Of a stretch of 47,168 nt of DNA, positions 1-8,260 are shown piece after piece. A program made the translations under genes and the position numbers. The stretch covers positions 1 through 47,168 of the forward strand of contig JAQYWI010000018.1 in the NCBI GenBank assembly GCA_030145015.1. Direction: 5' to 3'. The stretch is from Desulfobacterales bacterium. Lineage in GTDB: Bacteria; Desulfobacterota; Desulfobacteria; Desulfobacterales; JAHEIW01. Position 1 is the stretch's first letter, and each line of letters starts with the position of its first letter. Under the pieces are notes generated by a model. It made no database searches. It had not been told where the DNA came from and saw nothing but the letters and a program-made list of their open reading frames with translations.

Positions 1-2
1 CT

Positions 3-155
3 GAACTCAAAGCCAAATACGGTGAACGTTTTTACCGCATGTTTCGCTTTTACCTGTTGAGCTCTGCAGGCGCTTTTCGCGCCAGAAGCATTCAACTATG
101 GCAGATTGTGATGACCAAACCCGGCAGAGATTGTCCGGATTGCCGGATCAGCTGA
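3..155 (+). CDS. Cyclopropane-fatty-acyl-phospholipid synthase, C-terminal end (partial)
   Basis: The window opens inside this gene; the last 50 codons are present and end at a TGA at 153-155. The visible tail contains RFYRMFRFYLLSSAGAF and the segment RARSIQLWQIV, which is the characteristic C-terminal helix region of SAM-dependent cyclopropane-fatty-acyl-phospholipid synthases and their methyltransferase relatives. These enzymes transfer a methylene group from S-adenosylmethionine to unsaturated acyl chains of membrane phospholipids. The catalytic Rossmann domain lies outside the window. The next gene starts 13 bp downstream on the same strand and encodes a flavoprotein of the geranylgeranyl reductase family, so the pair may act together on membrane lipid chains (inference). 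Confidence 0.75.
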   Translation, partial: ELKAKYGERFYRMFRFYLLSSAGAFRARSIQLWQIVMTKPGRDCPDCRIS

Positions 156-168
156 CGGTAAAACATGC

Positions 169-1158
169 ATGATTGAAGCCGACGTCATAATCGTGGGGGC
201 CGGGCCGGCCGGTTCTACATGTGCCTGGAAATTGAATCAAAACGGCATTCAAACCGTTTTGCTCGATAAAAGGGATTTTCCGCGCCAAAAGCTTTGTGCG
301 GGCTGGATAACACCCGCCGTGTTAAAAAACCTGCAATTGAAAAATGAAGAATACCCCCACGGCATCCTGACTTTCAGGCGGCTTTTTTTTCATGTTTCCG
401 GCCGGAAGTTTCCGATCCCGACCTGCCAGTATTCCGTCAGAAGATACGAGTTTGATCACTGGCTGCTCAAAAGAGCCGGGGTACCCGTGCAACGCCACGC
501 GGTGCAACATATCAAAAAAGAACACGGCCATTACATCATTGATAATGCCTATCGCAGCAGATACCTGGTCGGTGCGGGCGGGACCCATTGCCCGGTTTAC
601 GGGACTTTTTTTAAAAAAGTCAATTCCAGGAAGCAATCCCGGTTGATTACCACCGTCGAAGAAGAATTCAAATACGATTATCATGATGCCAATTGCCATC
701 TATGGTTTTTTGAAAAAAATTTGCCCGGGTATGCCTGGTATGTTCCCAAAGCAGACGGATATCTGAATGTAGGCATCGGCGCAAAATTTATGACACTCAA
801 AAAAAGAGGGTGCACCATCCGCAGGCACTGGGATGATTTCATTGCAAAATTGGCTGAACTTTCACTGGTTCAGGGTCATACCTATCGGCCCCGCGGGTAC
901 AATTACTACCTCAGGCAACCACTGCCGGCTGGTCATTTGGACAATTCATTCGTTATTGGCGATGCGGCCGGCCTGGCGACCCTCGATCTGGGTGAAGGTA
1001 TTGGCCCGGCAATAGAAAGCGGCATTTTGGCGGCCGATGCAATTCTGACCGGACGCAGATTTTCGACGAAGTCCGTAACCCGATACAGTCTGGGCCATAT
1101 CTTATGGGCCGGGTTAAAAACAACGCTAACGGGTAAAAGGTTTTTTAATTTTCATTAA
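169..1158 (+). CDS. FAD-dependent oxidoreductase, geranylgeranyl reductase family
   Basis: A 329-residue flavoprotein. The N-terminal dinucleotide fold shows VIIVGAGPAGSTCAWKL at about residues 6-22, followed by a basic/acidic LLDKRDFPRQKLCAGW segment typical of the geranylgeranyl reductase/FixC branch of p-hydroxybenzoate-hydroxylase-like enzymes. The second FAD motif, GDAAGLATLDLGEGIGPA, lies near residue 265. Family members reduce isoprenoid double bonds of lipids or quinones, or act as monooxygenases or dehydrogenases; the substrate cannot be read here. At 329 residues it is slightly shorter than typical members (about 370-400), lacking much of the C-terminal region. It begins 13 bp after a cyclopropane-fatty-acid-synthase-like gene, which suggests co-transcription and a role in membrane lipid modification (inference). 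Confidence 0.85.
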   Translation: MIEADVIIVGAGPAGSTCAWKLNQNGIQTVLLDKRDFPRQKLCAGWITPAVLKNLQLKNEEYPHGILTFRRLFFHVSGRKFPIPTCQYSVRRYEFDHWLLKRAGVPVQRHAVQHIKKEHGHYIIDNAYRSRYLVGAGGTHCPVYGTFFKKVNSRKQSRLITTVEEEFKYDYHDANCHLWFFEKNLPGYAWYVPKADGYLNVGIGAKFMTLKKRGCTIRRHWDDFIAKLAELSLVQGHTYRPRGYNYYLRQPLPAGHLDNSFVIGDAAGLATLDLGEGIGPAIESGILAADAILTGRRFSTKSVTRYSLGHILWAGLKTTLTGKRFFNFH

Positions 1159-1241
1159 AGTGGACCATTATTATCCCTTGCCATTTTGCCTGAAGGGCAT
1201 GTGCGAAAACTTGAAAGACAATTCGATTGAAAGGCGAATTG

Positions 1242-1384
1242 AATATCGAATACCGAACAAGGAATTTCGAATTATGAGGTTTTTTATCATTTTAATTAGC
1301 CATCGGACGAGGAAATTTATTAAGCGTTCCTCAGGATCAAGTATTCGTCTGTCCTTTGACATTCATTACTCCTTGTTCGATATT
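1242..1384. repeat. Inverted-repeat intergenic element
   Basis: The 318-bp gap between the flavoprotein and the acetyltransferase holds no convincing gene. It contains two arms that are near reverse complements: the left arm (about 1242-1277) carries AATATCGAATACCGAACAAG and the right arm (about 1360-1384), read on the minus strand, AATATCGAACAAGGAGTAAT. About 80 bp separate the arms. Short reading frames across it look like by-products of the repeat. Such elements are common intergenic dispersed sequences; mobility is not shown here. Confidence 0.55.
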
Positions 1385-1476
1385 ATGCGGTTCAAAGTAA
1401 GATGCGCCAAGGTATGTGCATGCTCGTAAATACTTATTAAGGTGAATATAGAAGATTTGGAGCTGAGGTCTAATCT

Positions 1477-1980
1477 ATGACAGAAATAAAACTTCACGGC
1501 TATTACCCGGGGGTAGTCGGCAAAATCACCGAAATTCATGCAGTCTATTACAATGAGCACTGGGGGTTTGACGCCTCGTTTGAAACCCAGGTCGGCAAAG
1601 AGCTTTCCGAATTTATCAGCAATTTTGATGACGACCGGGACGGGTTCTGGACGGCCACTAAAAATGGAAAATTTGCCGGGGCAGTCGCTATCGACGGACA
1701 AATGGCAGATACCGACGGGGCCCGGCTGCGCTGGTTTATTGTCGCCCCCGAGTTTCAAAATGCCGGTCTGGGCAAAGCTTTGATTTCACGGGCAGTTGAA
1801 TTTTGTAGAAAGAAAAAATACCCAAAAGTATTTTTATGGACCTTCGCAGGTTTAGATGCCGCCCGCCGGCTGTATGAACGTGAAAATTTCAGATTGAGTG
1901 AAGCGCACGGCGCAGATCAGTGGGGCCGGCATATAAGAGAACAAAAGTTCGAACTTATATTAAAGGACCCGACCGAATAA
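1477..1980 (+). CDS. GNAT family N-acetyltransferase
   Basis: A 167-residue protein with a single GNAT fold. Acetyl-CoA binding motif A is seen at about residues 88-110: LRWFIVAPEFQNAGLGKAL, with Q-N-A-G-L-G matching the Q/R-x-x-G-x-G/A signature. It is followed by the motif B region, VFLWTFAGLDAARRLYE, in which the Y-E-R-ENF part is typical. The N-terminal half (IHAVYYNEHWGFDASFETQV) resembles the acetyltransferase domain that follows MarR domains in some proteins, but no DNA-binding domain is present. The acceptor substrate is unknown. The gene stands alone, preceded by the repeat-filled gap and followed by 130 bp without a gene. Confidence 0.88.
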   Translation: MTEIKLHGYYPGVVGKITEIHAVYYNEHWGFDASFETQVGKELSEFISNFDDDRDGFWTATKNGKFAGAVAIDGQMADTDGARLRWFIVAPEFQNAGLGKALISRAVEFCRKKKYPKVFLWTFAGLDAARRLYERENFRLSEAHGADQWGRHIREQKFELILKDPTE

Positions 1981-2110
1981 AGTTGAGTGCTTGGTCCAGT
2001 TTACGCGTTGTCTTGTTAAAAAATACTATCAGGTCTTTTTCCTTTTTTAACAGGACAAGGAGCTCAATTCCGCCATTGGCGGGGTCAACCTAAAAAAGAG
2101 GTGTCAGATT

Positions 2111-2710
2111 ATGGAAAAAGTCGACGTTAAGTTTGGCAAATGGATCGAGGAGGGATTCAATTTATACAAAAATAATTTCGGCACCCTGGTGCTGGCTTCC
2201 ATCATCGCGCTGGTGCTGACTATCGTAACCATCGGCATCCTGGCCGGTCCCATGCTTGCCGGACTCGCAATCATTACCCTGCGACTTTTAAGAAAAGAGC
2301 ATCCCGAACCGGACGCCGGCAAGGTGTTCAGGGGGTTTGATTATTTTCTAAATGCTTTTCTCTTTATGCTTATCTGGGTTATCGCCATCCTCGTCGGATC
2401 ATTTATACTGCAGATTTTCCCCGTCGTCGGACAACTGCTTTCCCTATTTTTCGTTTATGCGGCGCAGGCTTTCTTGATGTTTGGAATCTTTCTGATTGTT
2501 GATAAGCAGATGAATTTTTGGCCTGCCTCGATGGAAAGCATCCAGACGGTAAAAACCAATTTCTGGCCGTTTTTGGGCCTATCGACAGTTGCCAGCATCA
2601 TCGGCAGCCTCGGCGGCATTGCCTTGGGAATCGGTATTGTCTTAACCATCCCCATCCAGGCCTGCATATTGGCAGTGGCGTATGGGGATGTCTTCGGGGA
2701 ATCGAAATAG
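2111..2710 (+). CDS. Integral membrane protein of unknown function
   Basis: A 199-residue protein with four to six hydrophobic segments (about residues 25-50, 78-100, 105-130, 153-187). The N-terminus has the cytosolic-looking helix FGKWIEEGFNLYKNNFGTL, a pattern seen in small multi-pass proteins annotated as glycerophosphodiester-phosphodiesterase membrane-domain or DUF975-like proteins. No catalytic motif is visible. Gly-rich hydrophobic stretches (SIIGSLGGIALGIGIVL) suggest helix packing. The start follows GAGGTGTCAGATT, which contains a reasonable ribosome binding site. It is a single gene; function is not assignable from the sequence. Confidence 0.8.
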   Translation: MEKVDVKFGKWIEEGFNLYKNNFGTLVLASIIALVLTIVTIGILAGPMLAGLAIITLRLLRKEHPEPDAGKVFRGFDYFLNAFLFMLIWVIAILVGSFILQIFPVVGQLLSLFFVYAAQAFLMFGIFLIVDKQMNFWPASMESIQTVKTNFWPFLGLSTVASIIGSLGGIALGIGIVLTIPIQACILAVAYGDVFGESK

Positions 2711-2935
2711 CCATCTGCACCTGACTTTACACAATCTGCAGATCCGGTCTGATCCTTAAGCCGATTTTGATTTTTGTTAAACTGAACATATCGCCTGATG
2801 CTCGATATTCATTGACTCTTGGCCGAATTTAAAAAATTCGGTTATACCCGCCATCTTGAATTTCAATAAAAAGTGTATAGTTTAGCGTTAACCCAAAAAC
2901 TATTTTTCCGGTTTTGTTAAAAGGAGGTCAAGATT

Positions 2936-3361
2936 ATGAAAGAAAAGCGGAATTTGCACCTCAAAGTTCAGGAACTGTGTGATTGTTATGCCACTAACGA
3001 CCCGTTGAAAGAAATGTCAGAGATAAAAGGAGACGACGACACGGAAGAAGCAGCGCTCAAATGGCTCGCCCTGGCCGCATTGCACGGTGTAAACAACAAC
3101 GCCCATGAGGTTACCCTAACCCGCTCGCCAGGCGGAGACATTAAAGTAACCGCAAAATACCGGGAATCAGAACTTCCCTCTCCGGGCCCGGAAATCGGTG
3201 AAAAAATCATGAGTGCGGTACGCGAAATCACCCATATCGAGGACGACAAAGGCAAATCCCCATTGGCATTGGGTATCCGCCAGGACAGCATCGAACTCAG
3301 GGTTAAAATGAAAACGAAAGATAAAGGCGAAAGGGTCACCATAAGCTTTCCGGATAAATAA
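2936..3361 (+). CDS. Hypothetical cytosolic protein
   Basis: A 141-residue protein preceded by a strong ribosome binding site (AAAGGAGGT, 7 bp before the ATG), which supports it as a real gene. It has no signal peptide or membrane segment. The N-terminal part is acidic and helical (about residues 8-55, including two cysteines in QELCDCYAT), and the C-terminal part is predicted beta-rich and ends in charged strands (VKMKTKDKGERVTISF). I do not recognise the family. It is followed after 42 bp by the transglutaminase-like lipoprotein gene on the same strand, so the two may be co-transcribed. Confidence 0.75.
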   Translation: MKEKRNLHLKVQELCDCYATNDPLKEMSEIKGDDDTEEAALKWLALAALHGVNNNAHEVTLTRSPGGDIKVTAKYRESELPSPGPEIGEKIMSAVREITHIEDDKGKSPLALGIRQDSIELRVKMKTKDKGERVTISFPDK

Positions 3362-3403
3362 TGCGTACAAAAAATAATTCTCCAATCATTCCTGCTTGCG
3401 CAA

Positions 3404-4057
3404 ATGAATCGTAAGATCCTTACAGTCGGAATCCTGTGGTTATTTGTCTTCACGGGTTGCGCCGCCCTATTTAAGAAAGAAACGCCTGAAGCGCCCATCA
3501 TACCGGAACTGAAATGGGATCTGGACAGTTATGCAGAATTCGTTAAGCAAAATATGGCAGAAATAAATGCGAGATATTCCTCCGATTATGTCCCTTACGA
3601 ATTTGTGGTGGATACTGATTATGGAAGCACGCTAATCCAAAATCTGGTCGATCCTGAGGCCGCGTCAGCAATCAGGGCTGATTTGGGAAAACATTCCAAT
3701 CCCGAATACCAGGACAAATGGGTTACGATCTATCAATACATAACAGAAGAATACGATTACATTTTAGATCCGCACACATGGCAATCGGTTGCAGAAACCA
3801 TCAGAACAAAAAAAGGCGATTGTAAAAGCTTATCTTTACTATTGATGTCCCTTTTATTATCCGCGGGTTACGATACCTATGCCGGTATCGCCAACGGGCA
3901 CATGTGGGTTGAGGTTCGTGAGAATTACCAGTGGGCTGTTCTGGAATTGGATCAGAACCCGGAGAGGCAAAAAATCTACCGGATTCCGGGCTTTTACGAA
4001 AACCCGCTTTACAGGATCTATCCGGATCGCTCCGAAAAACGAAAAAGGATTAATTAG
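3404..4057 (+). CDS. Lipoprotein with transglutaminase-like cysteine peptidase fold
   Basis: A 217-residue protein. The N-terminal 18 residues form a lipoprotein signal with the lipobox FTGC (lipidated Cys at residue 19). The mature part shows a transglutaminase-like catalytic triad: Cys140 in KKGDCKSLS, His166 in NGHMWVEV and Asp183 in LELDQN, in the spacing expected of the transglutaminase/BTLCP superfamily. Such bacterial envelope proteins are peptidases or scaffolds acting on cell-wall or secreted proteins; the target is not known. The final codons and the stop lie within the left arm of an inverted repeat (4051-4134), so the extreme C-terminus may be derived from that element. Confidence 0.82.
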   Translation: MNRKILTVGILWLFVFTGCAALFKKETPEAPIIPELKWDLDSYAEFVKQNMAEINARYSSDYVPYEFVVDTDYGSTLIQNLVDPEAASAIRADLGKHSNPEYQDKWVTIYQYITEEYDYILDPHTWQSVAETIRTKKGDCKSLSLLLMSLLLSAGYDTYAGIANGHMWVEVRENYQWAVLELDQNPERQKIYRIPGFYENPLYRIYPDRSEKRKRIN

Positions 4058-4134
4058 CCACAGACCCACACAAACACACACAAACCAGGGCAAAAACATG
4101 TCTGTGTGAGTCCGTGTGTGTCTGTGGCCAATTA
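4051..4134. repeat. CACAGAC-type inverted repeat
   Basis: Two arms of about 30 bp face each other: left TAATTAGCCACAGACCCACA, and right, read on the minus strand, TAATTGGCCACAGACACACA. Both continue as CA-rich sequence. The left arm contains the stop codon of the lipoprotein gene, and the right arm ends 17 bp before the start of the SDR gene. A partial relative (GCCACAGACCC and CACACAGAG) lies at about 4994-5047, downstream of the SDR gene, so the SDR gene is bracketed by copies. The RNA would form a long hairpin and could act as a bidirectional terminator (inference). Confidence 0.65.
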
Positions 4135-4151
4135 AAAAGTGGAATATTATC

Positions 4152-4982
4152 ATGAGCGACTTGGCAAACAAAACCATCATTATCACCGGCGCCAGCCGCG
4201 GCATCGGGCGGGCCATGGCCTTGCGGTTTGCTCGCGACGGCGCCAACATTGTCATTGCCGCCAAATCTGACAGGCCCCACCCAAAGTTAAAAGGAACGAT
4301 TCATACGGTAGCTGAGGAAGTAGAGGCCGCCGGTGGAAGAGCCCTGCCGTTCAAACTCGATGTACGCCGGGAAGATCAGGTGACGAACATGCTGCAAGCC
4401 GCAGTTGACAAATTTAGGGGCATCGATGCGCTGGTGAATAATGCCGGTGCCATTAGCCTGACACCTGTGGAAAAAACGCCGATTAAACGCTATGATTTGA
4501 TGCAAAGTGTCAATTCACGCGCGGTTTTTATATGCGTACAATCCGCCTTACCGTTTCTGAAGGTATCTTTGAACCCGCATATTTTAAGCTTGTCTCCGCC
4601 GTTAAACCTGCGTCTAAAATGGTTAAAAGACCATGCACCCTATACCCTGTCAAAATACGGCATGACAATGCTCAGTCTGGGCATGGCCGCGGAATTTGAG
4701 CCTTATGGAATTGCGGTCAACTGCTTATGGCCCCAAACGGCGATTGCAACAGCGGCCATTGAATTTGTGGTTGGCGATCGGGAGCTTTTTAAAAATTGTC
4801 GTAAGCCGGAGATCATGGCTGATGCCGCCTATGAGATATTGATTACTGAAAATCGCCAGCTCTCCGGGCAAACGCTTATAGACGAACAGATCTTGCAAGC
4901 ACGCGGTTACACAGATCTGAAGCGATATGCGGTTGACCCGCTCAATGCCGACCAGCTGTTGCCCGACTTCTTTTTAGATTGA
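4152..4982 (+). CDS. Short-chain dehydrogenase/reductase, HSDL2-like
   Basis: A 276-residue SDR when started at the ATG at 4152; an in-frame upstream ATG at 4116 would add 12 residues encoded by the inverted repeat and is disfavoured. Nucleotide motif TGASRGIG is at residues 12-19 and NNAG at 96-99; the active site YTLSK has Tyr164 and Lys168, with a Ser near 146-148. The segment HPKLKGTIHTVAEEVEAAGG matches the signature of hydroxysteroid-dehydrogenase-like protein 2 (HSDL2), which in animals carries an extra C-terminal SCP2 domain that is absent here. NAD(P)-dependent oxidation or reduction of a fatty or steroid-like hydroxyl is likely; the substrate is unknown. No clear ribosome binding site is seen. 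Confidence 0.88.
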   Translation: MSDLANKTIIITGASRGIGRAMALRFARDGANIVIAAKSDRPHPKLKGTIHTVAEEVEAAGGRALPFKLDVRREDQVTNMLQAAVDKFRGIDALVNNAGAISLTPVEKTPIKRYDLMQSVNSRAVFICVQSALPFLKVSLNPHILSLSPPLNLRLKWLKDHAPYTLSKYGMTMLSLGMAAEFEPYGIAVNCLWPQTAIATAAIEFVVGDRELFKNCRKPEIMADAAYEILITENRQLSGQTLIDEQILQARGYTDLKRYAVDPLNADQLLPDFFLD

Positions 4983-5160
4983 TGATGTAATTCGCCACAG
5001 ACCCGTCTTCGCTCTGGCGAGCTGCGCCGCGGCAAGCCCCACACAGAGAAATTCTGACTTTTCATCAGAAAAGAGATGAAGAAACGATAATTCATGATAA
5101 TCGTGTAATTGTTGCTAAAGACTTAACGAAGAAGCGTTGGGGCCAATAAAAAAAAATAAA

Positions 5161-6339
5161 ATGAGATTGTTCGCGACAACTCTAGTATTGATTCTCTCAC
5201 TGACCTCGCAAGCCCTGGCAGTGGAATGCGACGGGTTTGTCGCCTGGGTAGCGCCGGCCAAGGATGTTTATTTTAAAAAACACCGCATCTACCCGATACC
5301 GGATCATATCCAGAAGCTGGCAGAGCAATACATGCCGCGGCTATGGGTTCATCCCGAAAGCTGGCAGCCGATTGATTTTGAAGAATATCTGGCGAAATCA
5401 AAGCTCGTACGTAAAACCGACAAACGCATCCTAAAAACCTCCCCTTCGGCCCGGTATCTCGCAAACCTCGATCAAGAGAAACAATGCGGCCTTTACCTCG
5501 ATGCAGGGGAAATCACCCCTAACAATCCAGCCCCTATATATATTCAGGCGTTTTGGGATAAAAATCCGGCAGATCCGGATGAGCAATGGACTTATATTAA
5601 ATACAATCTGGTATTTGACTGGAGCGGCCTGGCTGCGGAAGTCAGCTGGCTGAGCCGTGCCGGTGCCTGGCTCAGCGGCGGCGGCACAGACCGCTGGCAT
5701 CGGTTGGACATTCATCTGGCTGCAATATTGGCCTTTGACACCCAAAACCGCCTTCGTCTGCTCACCCTGGCTCAGCACAATCATCAGCAGACCTTTTTGC
5801 CGGGAGTGGACTTCCCCGGCGATCGCAGACCGCACCTGGTGGCGGCATTTCGCAGCAACGAATTATACCTGGATGCCGGCAACAGTATTCCTTCCCGCCA
5901 TCGGGTGGTGCCGTTTTTTACAGATGTGGCCTACTTGATTGACCCGGACGAAAAACCGCGATTCTGGGCGGTTGATATTGCTTATGGCCGTAATGCCGGG
6001 GGCAAAGAGGTATCGTTAAAACCTGTCATTATTGAGCCCAAGCACCCATTAGCCGACTTTGCCGGACTACTGGGGCCGCCGCGCCGTCTGCTGGGCCGAT
6101 ACATCGGCCGTGACGGCCCGCCCGGTTTTAATTACTATGCGCCCCCTGCTTACGTATCAATGACCAATTTCGCGGCCATGGGCTACTGGAGAGCGGGGGA
6201 TCACGACCTGCTGGCAGAATTCAAAAAATTAATCCGGGATAAAGATGACTTTCGCGGCATTGATTGGAACGCCATGACAGCGTTGATGCGAAACCACCTG
6301 GCGCATGCGATCCGGGAGCAGAATGTAAAAGAGAATTAA
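5161..6339 (+). CDS. Secreted protein of unknown function
   Basis: The ATG at 5161 gives a 392-residue protein whose first 23 residues (MRLFATTLVLILSLTSQALA, then VEC) are a good Sec signal peptide; a TTG at 5137 would put eight extra residues before it and is less likely. The mature protein is rich in Trp, Tyr and His, with no transmembrane segment. Notable parts are RLWVHPESWQPIDFEEYL (about residues 60-77), a central WHRLDIHLAAILAFD and a later HNHQQTFLPGVDF. This arrangement loosely recalls VPS62-related proteins (proline- and histidine-rich beta domain), but I cannot confirm that. No catalytic motif is certain. A 178-bp gap with a partial CACAGAC repeat precedes it, and a cupin gene follows after 48 bp. 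Confidence 0.75.
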   Translation: MRLFATTLVLILSLTSQALAVECDGFVAWVAPAKDVYFKKHRIYPIPDHIQKLAEQYMPRLWVHPESWQPIDFEEYLAKSKLVRKTDKRILKTSPSARYLANLDQEKQCGLYLDAGEITPNNPAPIYIQAFWDKNPADPDEQWTYIKYNLVFDWSGLAAEVSWLSRAGAWLSGGGTDRWHRLDIHLAAILAFDTQNRLRLLTLAQHNHQQTFLPGVDFPGDRRPHLVAAFRSNELYLDAGNSIPSRHRVVPFFTDVAYLIDPDEKPRFWAVDIAYGRNAGGKEVSLKPVIIEPKHPLADFAGLLGPPRRLLGRYIGRDGPPGFNYYAPPAYVSMTNFAAMGYWRAGDHDLLAEFKKLIRDKDDFRGIDWNAMTALMRNHLAHAIREQNVKEN

Positions 6340-6387
6340 ACCGAACCACAGTCGTTTTTGATGAATTCATAAACAATAAAAAAGAGA

Positions 6388-6714
6388 ATGGCTGTTATGA
6401 ATGCAGATGGCATTGAGGTGGTACGATGGCCTGATGAACAATTGCCGGATGAGGCATTGCTCCGAAACATCATGGCCGATGAAGATTTACACCCCTATGT
6501 GTGGTCGAACGGCCCGGGTGATGTGTATAGTGCCCACCGCCATAGCTACCATAAAGTGATTTATGTCATCAGGGGATCCATCACTTTCGGTCTGCCTGAT
6601 ACGGGAGACAAAGTAGCTTTGAATACCGGCGATCGCCTTGAGTTACCGGCGGGAGTTACCCATGATGCCGTGGTCGGCAACCAGGGGGTTGCCTGTTTGG
6701 AAGCTCATGGTTGA
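6388..6714 (+). CDS. Small cupin-domain protein
   Basis: A 108-residue single-domain cupin. Motif 1 is seen as SAHRHSYHKVIYVIRGSITF (His residues of H-x-H plus a further His, and Gly before the next strand), and motif 2 as DRLELPAGVTHDAVV with its metal-binding His. This is the full metal-binding set expected for a mononuclear cupin. The substrate is unknown; such proteins serve as small dioxygenases, isomerases or sensors. The start is ambiguous between the ATG at 6388 and the ATG three codons later (6397), because the purine-rich AAAGAGA upstream is too close to the first. Confidence 0.82.
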   Translation: MAVMNADGIEVVRWPDEQLPDEALLRNIMADEDLHPYVWSNGPGDVYSAHRHSYHKVIYVIRGSITFGLPDTGDKVALNTGDRLELPAGVTHDAVVGNQGVACLEAHG

Positions 6715-6814
6715 AGTATAATCTACTAAAAAGGAGACAGATTTTAGGATATAAGGTCGCTCTGTGGTTCAACGGAGAGAATTTTACAACCATCAAAATT
6801 AAGGTATCCTTGAC

Positions 6815-6843
6815 TTGACAACTGCCAATTATGATACTGTAAA
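6815..6843 (+). promoter_or_regulatory. Possible sigma-70-type promoter
   Basis: TTGACA at 6815-6820 is followed 17 bp later by TGTAAA at 6838-6843. The -35 is perfect but the -10 is weak. It lies in the 278-bp gap upstream of the carboxymuconolactone-decarboxylase-like gene and would leave a leader of about 140 nt. Nothing else was recognised in this AT-rich gap. Confidence 0.3.
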
Positions 6844-6992
6844 ATTGCCAAAGTTTTGATATCCTCAGAGACTGTTGGAAACCCTAAATCTATGATTTTG
6901 ATGTTCGTAAGTTATTGATTTTATTAATTGCAAAAATGTGTGAAAGACAAGAACTCAAGCGAGCTTCTGAAACAGAAAAATGAAAGGAGAAA

Positions 6993-7373
6993 ATGATGAA
7001 TAAGGAACTTTTTGAGATCGGTCTGCAAATTCGTAGGGAAGTGTTAGGAGCTGAATATGTGGAAAAGTCAATCTCCCAGGCTGATGATTTTAACCGTCCA
7101 TTGCAAGAATTAGTAACTGAATATTGTTGGGGAACTGTTTGGTCCAGGCCAGGTATCAGTCGCAAGATGCGGAGCCTGATTAATCTGGCAATGTTAACAG
7201 CGTTAAACCGACCTCATGAAGTGAAATTGCACTTGAAAGGAGCACTTAATAATGGTTGCTCAAAGGAAGAAATTATGGAGGTATTGCTTCAAACAGCAAT
7301 CTATTGCGGGGTTCCGGCAGCTGTAGATAGTTTTCGTTTAGCTCGCGAAGTTTTTAGCGAAATCGAATCATAG
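6993..7373 (+). CDS. Carboxymuconolactone decarboxylase family protein
   Basis: A 126-residue protein of the length typical for 4-carboxymuconolactone decarboxylase (PcaC). It has the helical family core: the segment SRKMRSLINLAMLTALNRPHE, then VKLHLKGALNNGCSKEEI (about residues 78-95), ending LLQTAIYCGVPAAVDSF. The PcaC reaction removes CO2 from 4-carboxymuconolactone in the protocatechuate branch of aromatic degradation. No other beta-ketoadipate gene is nearby, and the AhpD-like CxxC redox pair is absent, so the actual substrate is uncertain and no gene symbol is given. A good ribosome binding site (AAAGGAG) precedes the ATG. Confidence 0.88.
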   Translation: MMNKELFEIGLQIRREVLGAEYVEKSISQADDFNRPLQELVTEYCWGTVWSRPGISRKMRSLINLAMLTALNRPHEVKLHLKGALNNGCSKEEIMEVLLQTAIYCGVPAAVDSFRLAREVFSEIES

Positions 7374-7506
7374 GGATTCAGACTTCTGTAAAAAATTTGA
7401 CCTCTAAAAACTACAAATAATGTAAACTTATCACAGGGCAAACGATCGCATGTAAGACATGCCCGGGTATCCATTCAATCGTCAGCCTGCCTGACCTGTT
7501 CTTCTG

Positions 7507-7998
7507 CTAATTTGGCTTTTTTTCCGCATCGATTGCTTTTTCTTCGGCTGCTCTGGCCCGCTCCTCGGCAGCTTTGGCATCCTCGACAGCTTCTTCCATC
7601 TGGTATTCATACGTCTTCTGCATATATTGATTTCGATTGTTCGATTCGCTATATTCCTTGGCCATCCGCGTTGCTTCTTCGGCTATACCCCTGGCGATCC
7701 CGGCTTCTTTTTTGGCCTTTTCGGCTTCCGCTCTTGCTTGCTGGGCCTCATCTGGTTTTTGTTTTTTGTGTTCAGCTTCAGTTCCAATTTCCTTTCGGCG
7801 TTCGCTTTCCAGGCCCGCTTTCACGGGTGGCGGTTGATGGTCCATTGTTTCTTTAAGTTTGGCCTCTTTGGGCGGTGGGTCCTGGGTAATGTGCAAATTG
7901 CCGTTTTCATCTGTCCAGGTGTATACCGTATCAGCCGTAAGGGCAGCTGTCATAAAAAATGATGATATGATCCATATTCCGGTTAAAAAATATTTCAT
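7507..7998 (-). CDS. DUF4124-domain secreted protein with coiled coil
   Basis: A start at 7998 is chosen because GGGAGGATATT stands directly before it and because it opens a proper signal peptide (MKYFLTGIWIISSFFMTAAL). The protein is then 163 residues. After cleavage comes a short DUF4124 module, TVYTWTDENGNLHITQDPPP, typical of periplasmic proteins of unknown role. The rest is an Ala/Glu/Lys-rich heptad region (about residues 60-160, with EEARAAEEKA-type repeats) expected to form a long helix or coiled coil. It is convergent with the preceding plus-strand gene. Function unknown; an envelope structural role is plausible. Confidence 0.8.
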   Translation of the reverse strand: MKYFLTGIWIISSFFMTAALTADTVYTWTDENGNLHITQDPPPKEAKLKETMDHQPPPVKAGLESERRKEIGTEAEHKKQKPDEAQQARAEAEKAKKEAGIARGIAEEATRMAKEYSESNNRNQYMQKTYEYQMEEAVEDAKAAEERARAAEEKAIDAEKKPN

Positions 7999-8260
7999 AA
8001 TATCCTCCCGGCCGGACTGTTTTTTTCCCAAGATATCATGATTTAAATTTACCTATCATCGGTTCCGGTGTCAATCTGCCTTTGGATGCGATTGCCGCCA
8101 TGGGCTTTGCGATCGGCAATAAAAAGGTAAAGTCCTACTGTACTATATATAAAATAAATACCGTAAACCTACAAGCCAAATGCATATAGCAGAACATTGA
8201 CAGGCTTCCACATATAAGCTACTTCTCAAGATCAACCGTTGAGATGAAAAAAGGAATAAG

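Noticed and set aside
1160..1429. 89-codon reading frame in the gap after the first flavoprotein
   Set aside because: Most of it translates the inverted repeat 1242-1384; no start signals.
8046..8160. Short plus-strand reading frame PIIGSGVNLPLDAIAAMGFA before the MBL gene
   Set aside because: No ATG start or ribosome binding site, too short to assign; possibly a gene remnant but could be chance.
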